64,000 bases of DNA from contig CBJLMB010000029.1 in NCBI GenBank assembly GCA_966424055.1, forward strand, positions 1-64,000, given 5' to 3'. The notes beneath the pieces were generated by a model. It made no database searches, was not told the origin of the DNA, and was given only the letters and a program-made list of their open reading frames with translations. The translations under genes were made by a program, and so were the position numbers. Each line of letters starts with the position of its first letter. Within the stretch, counting starts at the first letter, position 1. Below are positions 26,505 through 35,427 of this stretch, in pieces. This stretch comes from Deminuibacter sp966424055. GTDB lineage: Bacteria > Bacteroidota > Bacteroidia > Chitinophagales > Chitinophagaceae.

Positions 26505-28160
26505 ATGCGTAAAATTGTCTTACTGTTACTTACCGCAATGTTGGTCCGGTATGCCGGCGCCCAGCCAAAATTGTTGCTCACAGATCCACTGGAACCGCTG
26601 TTCCCCGATTCGAATCACCTGGCCGGTTACAGTAACCAATACGCTATTGATTTTCCTGCGGGTACTATCGCTGATGTTCACCTGTTGCTGCAGGCTGGTA
26701 CAGGAGAAACATGTACTATTACTGCATCACTGAACGGAAAAGAACTGCCGCTGGCTTACTGGAGTAAGCTGGTGGCAGTTCCTGTTGAACAGAACACCGG
26801 GCTGGACAGCAGGACGGAGCGGTACAAGCACACCATCAATCCTTATGTGATCAGGCGTGCACCTTTTCGGGTGTATGAAGCTATTGTGCCGGTAAAGTCT
26901 GCACAACTGGTTACCGATAATCCTTTTACTGCCTTTCGCCTGGCTATCCCGCCCGGTGCTTTTAACGGCAGTGGCAACCACAAAGTGCAGATCACTGTAC
27001 AGGGCAAACACTGGAAACAGACCGCTGTGTTCACTGCCCGGGTGCATAACAAGCAATTGCCGGCATTACGCAACAGCCGCTTTTTTTATACCAACTGGTT
27101 TAGTCTTTCGCGGATGGAAAAACAATACCATCTTGAAAGATGGACAAAACCCTGGTTCATGATGCTGGACAAATATGCAGGTTTAATGGCCGCGGGAAGA
27201 CAGAACTGTATTGCCATACCCGGTGAACTGATCACTGTTGAAAACGGGAAAATTTCGCTCGATGAAGAAAAAATGTATCGCTTTATTGAAGTGTTCCGTA
27301 AGTATGGTTTCCGGTATTTTGAATCGCCTCACCTGATGTATCGCGGCGATAATGATGATTGGGGTGATCCTGAATTAAAACTGGCACTTACCAAAAAACG
27401 TTACTACACAGCCGAAGCCAGGAAAGAAGTGGACACACTGGTTACACTGATCAAACATTTTACTGAACGTTACCAGTTAACCAATAGCTGGCTGCAGCAT
27501 ATTTCTGATGAGCCAACAAAGGTGCAGGCAGCCTGTTACCGAGCAGTGGTGAAACAGGTGAAATCGATTTATCCCGAAGTGAAAATTATGGAAGCGACCA
27601 ACGATAAAGACAGTCTTGCCGGATCTGTAGATTTGTGGTGCCCGCTGATCAATGATTTCCAGGAAAACGAAGCGTTCTTCAACAAAAGAGTTGCCCTTGG
27701 CGACAAAGTACTGGTGTACACCTGCCTGATACCTGGCGGCAAATGGCTCAACCGCCTGCTTGACCAGGAGCGGTTACGCGAAGTGTATTTTGGTTGGGGA
27801 GCTGCTAAATACCATAGCTTTGGTTTTTTACACTGGGGCTTAAACCAGTACGATGCTGATCCCTGGCTGCAAACAGTGGTGCATCATCCGGCACCGGGGG
27901 CAGGAGGCAATAATTTTCTTCCCGCGGGAGATACGCATATTATTTATCCCGGTGAAGAAGGGCCGCTGTCTTCTGTTCGTTTTGAAGCGCACCGCGTGGG
28001 TATTGAAGACTATGAGCTGCTGACTGATCTTGCAGGGAAAGATCCGCAGAAAGCATCGCAACTCATTGATTCATTGTTCTGTTCGTACACAACATACAAC
28101 ACTTCTGTAAAAACATACAGGGAAGTACGCCGGCAGTTGCTGGAAGCTGTGATGAAATAG
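26505..28160 (+). CDS. Secreted DUF4091 protein, putative glycoside hydrolase
   Basis: A 551-residue exported protein (signal MRKIVLLLLTAMLVRYAGAQ). The N-terminal third is a beta-sandwich-like domain, and the rest shows DUF4091: the acidic HISDEPTKVQAACYRAVVKQ, LHWGLNQYDADPW and GEEGPLSSVRFEAHRVGIEDYELL. DUF4091 proteins are often found in glycan loci and look like TIM-barrel glycosidases; the Asp-Glu in HISDEP is a plausible catalytic site. Its position directly after SusD supports a role in cutting the imported or surface-bound glycan. The bond it cleaves is unknown. Confidence 0.87.
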   Translation: MRKIVLLLLTAMLVRYAGAQPKLLLTDPLEPLFPDSNHLAGYSNQYAIDFPAGTIADVHLLLQAGTGETCTITASLNGKELPLAYWSKLVAVPVEQNTGLDSRTERYKHTINPYVIRRAPFRVYEAIVPVKSAQLVTDNPFTAFRLAIPPGAFNGSGNHKVQITVQGKHWKQTAVFTARVHNKQLPALRNSRFFYTNWFSLSRMEKQYHLERWTKPWFMMLDKYAGLMAAGRQNCIAIPGELITVENGKISLDEEKMYRFIEVFRKYGFRYFESPHLMYRGDNDDWGDPELKLALTKKRYYTAEARKEVDTLVTLIKHFTERYQLTNSWLQHISDEPTKVQAACYRAVVKQVKSIYPEVKIMEATNDKDSLAGSVDLWCPLINDFQENEAFFNKRVALGDKVLVYTCLIPGGKWLNRLLDQERLREVYFGWGAAKYHSFGFLHWGLNQYDADPWLQTVVHHPAPGAGGNNFLPAGDTHIIYPGEEGPLSSVRFEAHRVGIEDYELLTDLAGKDPQKASQLIDSLFCSYTTYNTSVKTYREVRRQLLEAVMK

Positions 28161-28179
28161 TGCTGTGATGAGGTGGGCG

Positions 28180-28224
28180 GATGTACGATGTACGATGTGG
28201 ATGTAGGATGTGGATGTAGGATGT
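28180..28224. repeat. Short-unit GATGTA(C/G) tandem repeat
   Basis: Seven imperfect copies of a 6-7 bp unit (GATGTAC, GATGTG, GATGTAG) lie in the gap between the DUF4091 and sulfatase genes. A very similar repeat occurs at 36646, also just after a gene of a glycan locus, so this is a dispersed repeat family rather than chance. Confidence 0.75.
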
Positions 28225-28297
28225 TTTGGAAAGCATAGACATGCGTTGTTTATGCTTTGTTCAAAACTGTTCGATGATAAGTATATAGCCGAATAAT

Positions 28298-29848
28298 ATG
28301 AGCCGGATACATCTTTTTTTACCTGCATGTTTTTGTGCAGTGTTGTTTACCTGCCAGCCGCTTCTGGCACAGCAGGTAAAGCAGCCTAATATTATCCTGT
28401 TCCTGGTAGATGATATGGGATGGGAAGACAGTAGTGTTCCTTTCTGGGATCAGCTTACGGCTGCCAACAGGCAATACCATACACCCAATATGGAACGGCT
28501 GGCCAGTGAGGGAATGAAACTGACCAATGCGTATGCCACACCTGTCTGCACACCATCGCGTGTAAGTTTGATGACAGGCATGAATGCAGCCCATCACCGG
28601 GTGACCAACTGGACCAGTCCATTGAAAAACACCAGCACCGACGATAAAGACAGTGTATTGGATGGGGTGAACTGGAACATCAACGGGCTTAGCATTACTG
28701 ATACCTTGCCGCGCAGTACCAGGGCTACGCCGCTTCCTGAGATATTGAAACAGGCAGGTTATTTTACCATACATGTGGGCAAAGCGCATTTTGCGCCACA
28801 GGGCACACCCTGTGCTAATCCTGTAAACATGGGTTTCCTGGTTAACATTGCTGGGCATGCTGCCGGTCATCCGCAAAGCTATCTTAGCGAAGAAAATTAT
28901 GGCAATATGCCCGGCCAGGCAACTGCACAGGCAGTTCCAGACCTGGAAGCCTATTATGGATCGGGTACTTTTTTAACAGAAGCGCTTACCCAGCGCGCCA
29001 TCCAGGCGCTTGAACACCCGGTACAACAACACCAGCCTTTCTTTTTATACCTCGCGCACTATGCTGTGCATGTACCACTGATGGCCGACAAACGGTTTTA
29101 CCAGTCGTATATCGATAAAGGTATGGCCGTGGCAGAAGCCCGCTATGCTTCCATGATTGAAGGGATGGATAAAAGCCTGGGTGATATCATGCACTATCTT
29201 GAAAACAGGAAGATCGACAAGAACACCATTATCCTCTTTATGTCTGATAATGGCGGACTGGCACTTGCCCCGCCCAGGGGCGGAGCGCCTTTTACACAGA
29301 ACTATCCGCTGCAGGCAGGCAAGGGCTCCGTATACGAAGGCGGTATCCGCGAACCAATGCTGGTGAAATGGCCGGGTGTAACAACAGGCGGTTCGGTAAC
29401 AAAACAATATGTGGCGATAGAAGATTTTTTTCCTTCACTGCTGGAGATGGCAGGCATCCGGCAATACCATACTATCCAGGATGTGGATGGAAAAAGTTTT
29501 GTTCCGCTGCTGCACAACCCCGCTTTGGCAGATACAGGCAGGTGCCTGGTATGGCATTATCCCAATAAATGGATCCCGCACGACGGGCCGGGCATCAATT
29601 ATGCCAGTGCTATCAGGCAGGGCAGCTGGAAGCTGGTGTACCTGATGAAACAGGGCAAACTGCAGTTATTCAACCTGGATAAGGATATCGGCGAACAGCA
29701 GGATGTATCTGCTGCTCATCCTGCCAAAGTAAAAGCATTGGCACAGCTGCTCACAACAAAATTAAAATACTGGCAGGCACAGCTGCCGCGGTATAAACAA
29801 ACAGGCCGGCAGGTACCCTGGCCTGATGAGCTGTTGCATGACCGATGA
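28298..29848 (+). CDS. Secreted sulfatase (family S1)
   Basis: A second formylglycine sulfatase in the glycan locus, 516 residues with a signal peptide ending near LLAQQ. Metal and active-site motifs are LVDDMGWED (36-44), the modifiable cysteine in CTPSRVSLMTG (Cys84), GKAHF, and FMSDNGGLAL near 310. It lacks close similarity to the sulfatase at 17150 around the CxPSR motif, so the two probably remove sulfate from different positions or residues. It needs a formylglycine-generating enzyme, which is not in this window. Confidence 0.92.
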   Translation: MSRIHLFLPACFCAVLFTCQPLLAQQVKQPNIILFLVDDMGWEDSSVPFWDQLTAANRQYHTPNMERLASEGMKLTNAYATPVCTPSRVSLMTGMNAAHHRVTNWTSPLKNTSTDDKDSVLDGVNWNINGLSITDTLPRSTRATPLPEILKQAGYFTIHVGKAHFAPQGTPCANPVNMGFLVNIAGHAAGHPQSYLSEENYGNMPGQATAQAVPDLEAYYGSGTFLTEALTQRAIQALEHPVQQHQPFFLYLAHYAVHVPLMADKRFYQSYIDKGMAVAEARYASMIEGMDKSLGDIMHYLENRKIDKNTIILFMSDNGGLALAPPRGGAPFTQNYPLQAGKGSVYEGGIREPMLVKWPGVTTGGSVTKQYVAIEDFFPSLLEMAGIRQYHTIQDVDGKSFVPLLHNPALADTGRCLVWHYPNKWIPHDGPGINYASAIRQGSWKLVYLMKQGKLQLFNLDKDIGEQQDVSAAHPAKVKALAQLLTTKLKYWQAQLPRYKQTGRQVPWPDELLHDR

Positions 29849-29929
29849 ATTTTTATCCTCTTTCGCCAGCACAGGATGCTGAAAAAGTTTATAATTATCT
29901 TCAGCCCGGTAAAAAGAATGTAAATCACT

Positions 29930-31456
29930 ATGAATAAACCAAGTATTTGTTTAGCAATGACCCTGCTGTTAACTGCCGGCAGCCGGCAGTTGCAGGCCCA
30001 GGATAAAACTGCAGGAAACTATGTCGTGTTCAATCCTGGCGATACTGAAGCCGATAAGATCCGCAAAGCGGCACATGTACACCCTTCTGAAAGGCAATTG
30101 AACTGGCAGGAAAAAGAGCTGACCGCTTTTTTTCATTTTGGTGTAAACACTTTCAGCAACCGCGAATGGGGCGATGGAAGAGAAGATCCTGCTATTTTCA
30201 ATCCCACCAACCTGGACGCAGACCAGTGGGTACGTACTTGTAAAGATGCAGGTATCAGGCAGGTGATACTTACTGCGAAGCATCATGATGGCTTTTGCCT
30301 GTGGCCCAGCAAATACACTGCGCATTCTGTAAAGAACAGTCCCTGGAAAAATGGTAAAGGCGATGTGGTAAAAGAAGTGGCGCAGGCCTGTAGAAAATAC
30401 AATATAGGCTTTGGCGTATACCTCTCGCCCTGGGATCGTAATGCTGCTTTCTATGGCGATTCTGCGAAATACAATACCTATTTCATCAACCAGCTAACAG
30501 AACTGCTCACACAGTATGGTAAAGTGGATGAAGTATGGTTTGATGGTGCCAATGGCGAAGGGCCCAACGGGAAAAAACAGGTATATGATTTTGAAAACTG
30601 GTATAAGCTGATCCGCAAACTACAGCCCCAGGCGGTGATCGCCATTATGGGGCCTGATGTTCGCTGGGTAGGCACAGAAAGCGGTTATGGCCGTACTACC
30701 GAATGGAGCGTGCTGCCAGTAAATGCCAGGCTGCAGCAAAGTATTGCCGCCAATTCACAAAAGGATATCAATTTTGTTCCCAAAGGGGACATGACAGGTG
30801 ATGACCTGGGTGCCAGGAGTAAAATTGTACATGCACAGGGACTGATCTGGTATCCTGCAGAAACAGATGTGTCTATCAGGCCGGGATGGTTTTATCATGC
30901 CGCGGAGGATGATAAAGTAAAATCCCCCGAAAAATTACTCGATATCTATTATAGCTCGGTAGGCCGCAATGGTGTTTTGCTGCTGAACATTCCACCCGGC
31001 AAGGATGGTAAAATACAGCCACCCGATGTGCAGCACCTCCAGGAGTGGAAAAGACTGCGTGATGAAACATTCCGGCGCAACCTGCTGAAAGATGCTGCCG
31101 TGCAATGTGATAACGGCCTGCGCAATGAAGCACTCACGGATAATAACAACAATACCTGGTGGACAACCAAAGGAAATGATACCAGTACCGTGATCAATTT
31201 TACCCTGCCCACTGCGGTAAATGTTGATGTATTGCTGCTGCAGGAGAATATACGCGAAGGGCAGCGCATAGAGCAATTTACCCTGGAATACCAGGATGGC
31301 AGTTCATGGAAAACCATAGCTGAAGGTACCACTGTAGGCTACAAACGGCTGCTGCGCTTTGCTCCTGTAACTGTCCGTAACCTGCGGTTGCGTATCAGCT
31401 CATCCAGGATGAACCCGACATTGGCATCAGTAGGATTGTATAAGCAGGCACAATAA
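29930..31456 (+). CDS. Alpha-L-fucosidase (GH29) with C-terminal F5/8-type domain
   Basis: An exported GH29 enzyme of 508 residues that releases L-fucose. A signal peptide (up to about 24) precedes the catalytic barrel with WQEKELTAFFHFGVNTFSN (59-77), TAKHHDGFCLWPS (115-127) and the nucleophile in VDEVWFDGANG (Asp205). From about residue 375 a discoidin/CBM32-like domain follows (DNNNNTWWTTKGNDTSTVINFTLP, then VTVRNLRLRISSSRMNPTLASVGLY). The layout is like GH29 subfamily B enzymes, which prefer alpha-1,3/1,4-linked fucose; that detail is a suggestion. It is the last gene of glycan locus 1, 81 bp after the sulfatase. Confidence 0.93.
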   Translation: MNKPSICLAMTLLLTAGSRQLQAQDKTAGNYVVFNPGDTEADKIRKAAHVHPSERQLNWQEKELTAFFHFGVNTFSNREWGDGREDPAIFNPTNLDADQWVRTCKDAGIRQVILTAKHHDGFCLWPSKYTAHSVKNSPWKNGKGDVVKEVAQACRKYNIGFGVYLSPWDRNAAFYGDSAKYNTYFINQLTELLTQYGKVDEVWFDGANGEGPNGKKQVYDFENWYKLIRKLQPQAVIAIMGPDVRWVGTESGYGRTTEWSVLPVNARLQQSIAANSQKDINFVPKGDMTGDDLGARSKIVHAQGLIWYPAETDVSIRPGWFYHAAEDDKVKSPEKLLDIYYSSVGRNGVLLLNIPPGKDGKIQPPDVQHLQEWKRLRDETFRRNLLKDAAVQCDNGLRNEALTDNNNNTWWTTKGNDTSTVINFTLPTAVNVDVLLLQENIREGQRIEQFTLEYQDGSSWKTIAEGTTVGYKRLLRFAPVTVRNLRLRISSSRMNPTLASVGLYKQAQ

Positions 31457-31509
31457 AAATAATAGTGCCGGTTTTACTGCAACAGCAGCCGGCATCCGCA
31501 AACACAAAG

Positions 31510-31548
31510 CCGGGCCCGCAGATGGTTTATTGCCATACCGGGGCCCGG
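31510..31548. terminator. Possible bidirectional terminator after the fucosidase gene
   Basis: CCGGGCCC (31510-31517) pairs with GGGCCCGG (31541-31548) over a 23-nt loop in the 119-bp gap between the convergent fucosidase and T9SS-protein genes. A weaker stem (TGCCGG/CCGGCA, 31466-31494) lies just before it. There is no T-run, so the call is tentative. Confidence 0.35.
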
Positions 31549-31575
31549 TGAATTTAAAGGAACGCTTTTCGCAGT

Positions 31576-34467
31576 TTATTTTAGTTTAATAAATGGCAAC
31601 GCTCGTTTCATATGTCCGTCTGTGATCACTATAAAATAAAGACCATTGGGCAGGGAGCTTACAGTAAGTTGTTTCTGTAATGATCCTTTAATCAATGTAA
31701 ATTTTTCTGTGCTGACTATTTTCCCGTCGGCAGCTACAATGTTTACCTGTAAAATTCTTTGTCTTGCAGTGAGCAGCGAAAGGTTCAACGGTCCGCTGAA
31801 TACCGGGTTGGGCCAAACCAATGCCCAGAACCTTGCAAAGGTGACAGGTATATCCACATTCAGTGTATCGCTGTAGGCGACAAAATTATCGGCACCATTG
31901 GCTTTTACACGGTAATAATTTTTACCGGTAACAGGGTCACCGTCTGCATACTGGTAACTGGCTGGCAGATCGGGGCCGCCTTTAGCTGTAGCAGTATATA
32001 TAGTCTGGAAAGCTGCGTTGGTGCCGTCGCTTCTTTGCAGTTCAAAACTGGTGATACTGTTTTCTTTCCCCGTTTGCCATTGCAGTATGTTTTCGTCGCC
32101 CTGTTGGTGCAGTGTGAAATTTTTCAGCTGTACCGAAGGCGGATAAATGCGGATACTGATGGTGTCGCTAAATACATGAAAATGCCCACTATTGCCGCCA
32201 ATGCCAAGCATATAATAGTTATATCCTGTATCAGGCGCGGGATCAGTGAAATCATAGGCTGTTGGCCGGTCGAGAGCGCCCTGGCCTTTCAATTGGCCAA
32301 TACGCACAAAATTGTAGTTGCGTGGCCCCAGGCCTTTGCTTCTGAATATATCAAAATAATTAATTTTTTTCTCCGTACCGGTCACCCAGTGCAGATGCGT
32401 TTGTTTGGACCCGGATAACTGCACGGTAAAGCTGTCGATCCGCACAATAGCCCCTGGCTCAAACTTCAGCTCGCATATTGCGCTGTCTTTAACTGTTTCC
32501 ACGCCATTGAATGCTGTCCAGTACAATGTGTCTTTGCCAAGGTAATTGGGATTATAACACAGGTAGCTCATCCCGTTAATAAACCGGCGCACAATTCTTT
32601 CATTTGCCCCTACATCATGCGAATTACCGGCTACATCCACCAGTGTCAGTTTGCCGTATTTGGGTAACCTGGTAATGGTAATGGCTGCCAGCTCTCCCTT
32701 GCCGCTATATCCTTTAACGAAATCGGCAGCAGAGAAATAGTTTCTCACCTGGGCATCCATTATTTTACTGATCGGGCGGATGGTATCGGTGATATGCTTC
32801 CCGTTCACCCTGAACAATGTGTTGCCGATAGCAATAATAAAACCCGTATCTGAAAAGATCTTATTGGGTGGGTAAGGGGCCGCTGTTAATACCTGCGCAT
32901 AGGCGCTGTTGGCATTGGCTGCTACAAAATAAGCATGCGTACCAAAGTTAGGTGGGGCGTAGTTGTACAAGATATCTCCTTTGCTGGTAATACCTGTAAG
33001 CCATACTTCACCTGCATAAAAGGTTTTCCGTTGTATAGAGCCATCCGGTCGCCTGAGCCAGATAGCATTATGACCACTGCTGTCAGCTCTCGGATAGGCG
33101 AGATACTGGTTACTGCTGTAATACATACCATGCCCCGCCACTGAGGTTAATTTATACCTGCCCAATATGGTAATGCGCCCTTTATTGTATAACAGCATTG
33201 AATCGAAGCCGATGCTCTGGTCGTATTTGCAAAAAACAACCCCGCTGTCTCCTACTGCAAATGCCTGCAGCAGTGGATGCCCGTTTGTACCTGTATAAAG
33301 TGTGGTACTATGCTGGTTGTAGTATCTCTTGAGTACATCATTGTTATCAACCCTGTCGCAATAAAAAACGGTTCCATTCTCGGTAACGGTCAGCAGGCTG
33401 CCACCCGAAACGGTATTGGTGATCTGCACAGTATTGGCGCTATCCAGGTTTTTCAGGTACAGGTTATTGTCTTTAACCCATACCACATATTTGCCCGCAA
33501 CAAAGGGTCTTCCTATATTGGCAATATTCGAATCCAGCACAGTGTATTTATTGCCCTCAAAACGCCAGTCGATCAGCCTGTCAGGATGATTTCCCTGGGG
33601 AGGAGCATGAATGATCGCGCCGTAATAGGTGGCATAACCTGATAAATTCTGCACATAAAAATCATACAACACACTGCTGTCCGGGAAATAATGCGTGATT
33701 CTGGTAGCAGAATCAGTGAGTGTCGGTAGCATGTTCAAACCCAGTATTTTACCATGCTGCTGGTCCTGTATAGCTCCTACGGCTGTATAAAAAGGTTGCA
33801 GGTAGGGGCTAGCCTCTACAAACAGCGGAATTTCCCAACCGGCAGATTGTTTACCGGGAGCAAAGACAGAAATTGGGGCATAAGTATTGCCACCATTGTG
33901 ATACGAAAGATCAGCCATCCCTTTTACAACAGAATCTTTGGTGGTGGCCATGAATACAGGATAACGGTCGGGGTCGCTGCCGGGGGCATTCCAGGGCTGG
34001 GTGTAACTGAGACTTACTGAATAGCTTTTACTGGTATCGTGCCCATGATAGATCACTTCTACGGGCAGCAGTGGCCTTGCCACCGAATACGGTGCAGGCT
34101 GTACCACGGTAATATCAGGCGGAATACTGTAAATAAAATTAACCGATGCAGAATCGCAGTTGTTAAATGCATCGGTCGCATACACGGTTAAACGGGTGGT
34201 ATCCTGCGGCAGACCAGTGATATTGAGCGTACCTTCATAATTGTAGTATGCATTATTGGCGACGGCTGTTAACACCGTGGTTCTGCCTCCGGCAACAGCT
34301 GTTACGCTGGAGACGGCATTGACCGACTGCACCAGCACTTGTATTGATAGCGGATTGTCGGAAATGAAATTGGTACCCGGGGCATTAAAGGTAATAGTGA
34401 TACCCGCAAAGATTCTACCTGTTAAAAGTGTAAAGATGAGCAATAGGCATAGGTTTTTCATTAACAT
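31576..34467 (-). CDS. Large secreted multidomain protein with T9SS type A sorting domain
   Basis: A 963-residue protein with a signal peptide (MKNLCLLLIFTLLTGRIFAG; a second ATG at 34461 is as good a start). An Ig-like region (about 25-115) is followed by a TolB-like propeller stretch (about 290-560, repeats such as KYVVWVKDNNLYLKNL). A cadherin/Big-type module comes next (about 595-670, LPKYGKLTLVDVAGN and YLGKDTLYWTAFNG), then two Fn3-like modules (HLHWVTGTE, ILQWQTGKE). The C-terminal 80 residues are the T9SS domain (WPNPVFSGPLNL ... GLYFIVITDG). It is likely a cell-surface or released protein with no visible enzyme domain. It sits on the minus strand between two glycan loci and its function is unknown. 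Confidence 0.85.
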   Translation of the reverse strand: MLMKNLCLLLIFTLLTGRIFAGITITFNAPGTNFISDNPLSIQVLVQSVNAVSSVTAVAGGRTTVLTAVANNAYYNYEGTLNITGLPQDTTRLTVYATDAFNNCDSASVNFIYSIPPDITVVQPAPYSVARPLLPVEVIYHGHDTSKSYSVSLSYTQPWNAPGSDPDRYPVFMATTKDSVVKGMADLSYHNGGNTYAPISVFAPGKQSAGWEIPLFVEASPYLQPFYTAVGAIQDQQHGKILGLNMLPTLTDSATRITHYFPDSSVLYDFYVQNLSGYATYYGAIIHAPPQGNHPDRLIDWRFEGNKYTVLDSNIANIGRPFVAGKYVVWVKDNNLYLKNLDSANTVQITNTVSGGSLLTVTENGTVFYCDRVDNNDVLKRYYNQHSTTLYTGTNGHPLLQAFAVGDSGVVFCKYDQSIGFDSMLLYNKGRITILGRYKLTSVAGHGMYYSSNQYLAYPRADSSGHNAIWLRRPDGSIQRKTFYAGEVWLTGITSKGDILYNYAPPNFGTHAYFVAANANSAYAQVLTAAPYPPNKIFSDTGFIIAIGNTLFRVNGKHITDTIRPISKIMDAQVRNYFSAADFVKGYSGKGELAAITITRLPKYGKLTLVDVAGNSHDVGANERIVRRFINGMSYLCYNPNYLGKDTLYWTAFNGVETVKDSAICELKFEPGAIVRIDSFTVQLSGSKQTHLHWVTGTEKKINYFDIFRSKGLGPRNYNFVRIGQLKGQGALDRPTAYDFTDPAPDTGYNYYMLGIGGNSGHFHVFSDTISIRIYPPSVQLKNFTLHQQGDENILQWQTGKENSITSFELQRSDGTNAAFQTIYTATAKGGPDLPASYQYADGDPVTGKNYYRVKANGADNFVAYSDTLNVDIPVTFARFWALVWPNPVFSGPLNLSLLTARQRILQVNIVAADGKIVSTEKFTLIKGSLQKQLTVSSLPNGLYFIVITDGHMKRALPFIKLK

Positions 34468-34736
34468 AACGGGGAGTTAGTTTGGATGATACAATAAAAT
34501 AGAATGCTGTTTTGGGGAATGGATTAAAACCGGATAGGGATGAAAATGCGAGGGGGGGGAGAGTTAAACCGGGATAAAAATATGATAAATGTATAATATA
34601 TGCAAGTCTGCTGCCGGTGATAATATAAATTTTATATATCGGTACATCATGGTTTAGCAACAGTCCGGGTTAGCCAGTCTCTTTACAGCTGCCATTTCCG
34701 GGGCGAAATTTTCCGTATTTTGCATGTTGCTGCTTT

Positions 34737-35348
34737 ATGACGGATAACTACGCATATAACCATACCGAAAATGAACTGATGCAGCAGGTGGCATCAGGTA
34801 ACAGGCAGGCATATGCTGTTTTGTACAGTAGTTATATGCCCAGGTTGTATCATTATCTTCTCCCGCTGCTCAATGAATCCAAACAGGATACAGAGGAAAT
34901 CATCCAGGAAGTTTTTCTGGGTATCTGGGAAAAGCGTGCCTCCCTCGTCGCCGTGCAATCGTTTCGTGCGTATGTGTTTCGCATTGCACGCAATAAACTG
35001 GTCGACCTGCACCGCGCCCGCAAGGCACAGAGCCGCCTGGCCGGCAGGGTACAAATCATTACAAAGCAGCAGGTGATTACACCGGAAGAAGATGTGCTGT
35101 TTATCCAGTACAATAAAGTGGCACATGAGGCCATAGGCAGGCTCTCGCCCAAAAAAAGAGAGATCTTCCGCCTGAGCACGCAGGAAGAACTTAGTATGCC
35201 TGAGATCGCTGAAAAACTCGGTATCTCCCGCTCGGTCGTGAAAAAACAACTTTATGCCGCCCGGCAGTTTGTAAAAAATTACCTGCAGCACAATGCAGAA
35301 TGGATGGTCATCAGTTTTTTCCTGCTTAGACTTCACAATATATTGTAA
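34737..35348 (+). CDS. ECF RNA polymerase sigma factor (glycan locus 2)
   Basis: A 203-residue ECF sigma factor. Region 2 appears in ELMQQVASGNRQAYAVLYSSYMPRLYHYL and EEIIQEVFLGIWEKR, region 4 in AIGRLSPKKREIFRLS and MPEIAEKLGISRSVVKKQL. It opens a second sigma/FecR/SusC/SusD set; the FecR gene follows about 80 bp later. A short hydrophobic C-terminal tail (MVISFFLLRLHNIL) resembles that of the sigma factor at 19104 and is common in Bacteroidota SusC-linked sigma factors. Confidence 0.93.
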   Translation: MTDNYAYNHTENELMQQVASGNRQAYAVLYSSYMPRLYHYLLPLLNESKQDTEEIIQEVFLGIWEKRASLVAVQSFRAYVFRIARNKLVDLHRARKAQSRLAGRVQIITKQQVITPEEDVLFIQYNKVAHEAIGRLSPKKREIFRLSTQEELSMPEIAEKLGISRSVVKKQLYAARQFVKNYLQHNAEWMVISFFLLRLHNIL

Positions 35349-35427
35349 TAAAAAATATGTAAAATATTTTCTTGCTGCAGGGGGCCTGTAGCAGGCTTTG
35401 CTACGACTTATACAAAATGCAGGTTCA

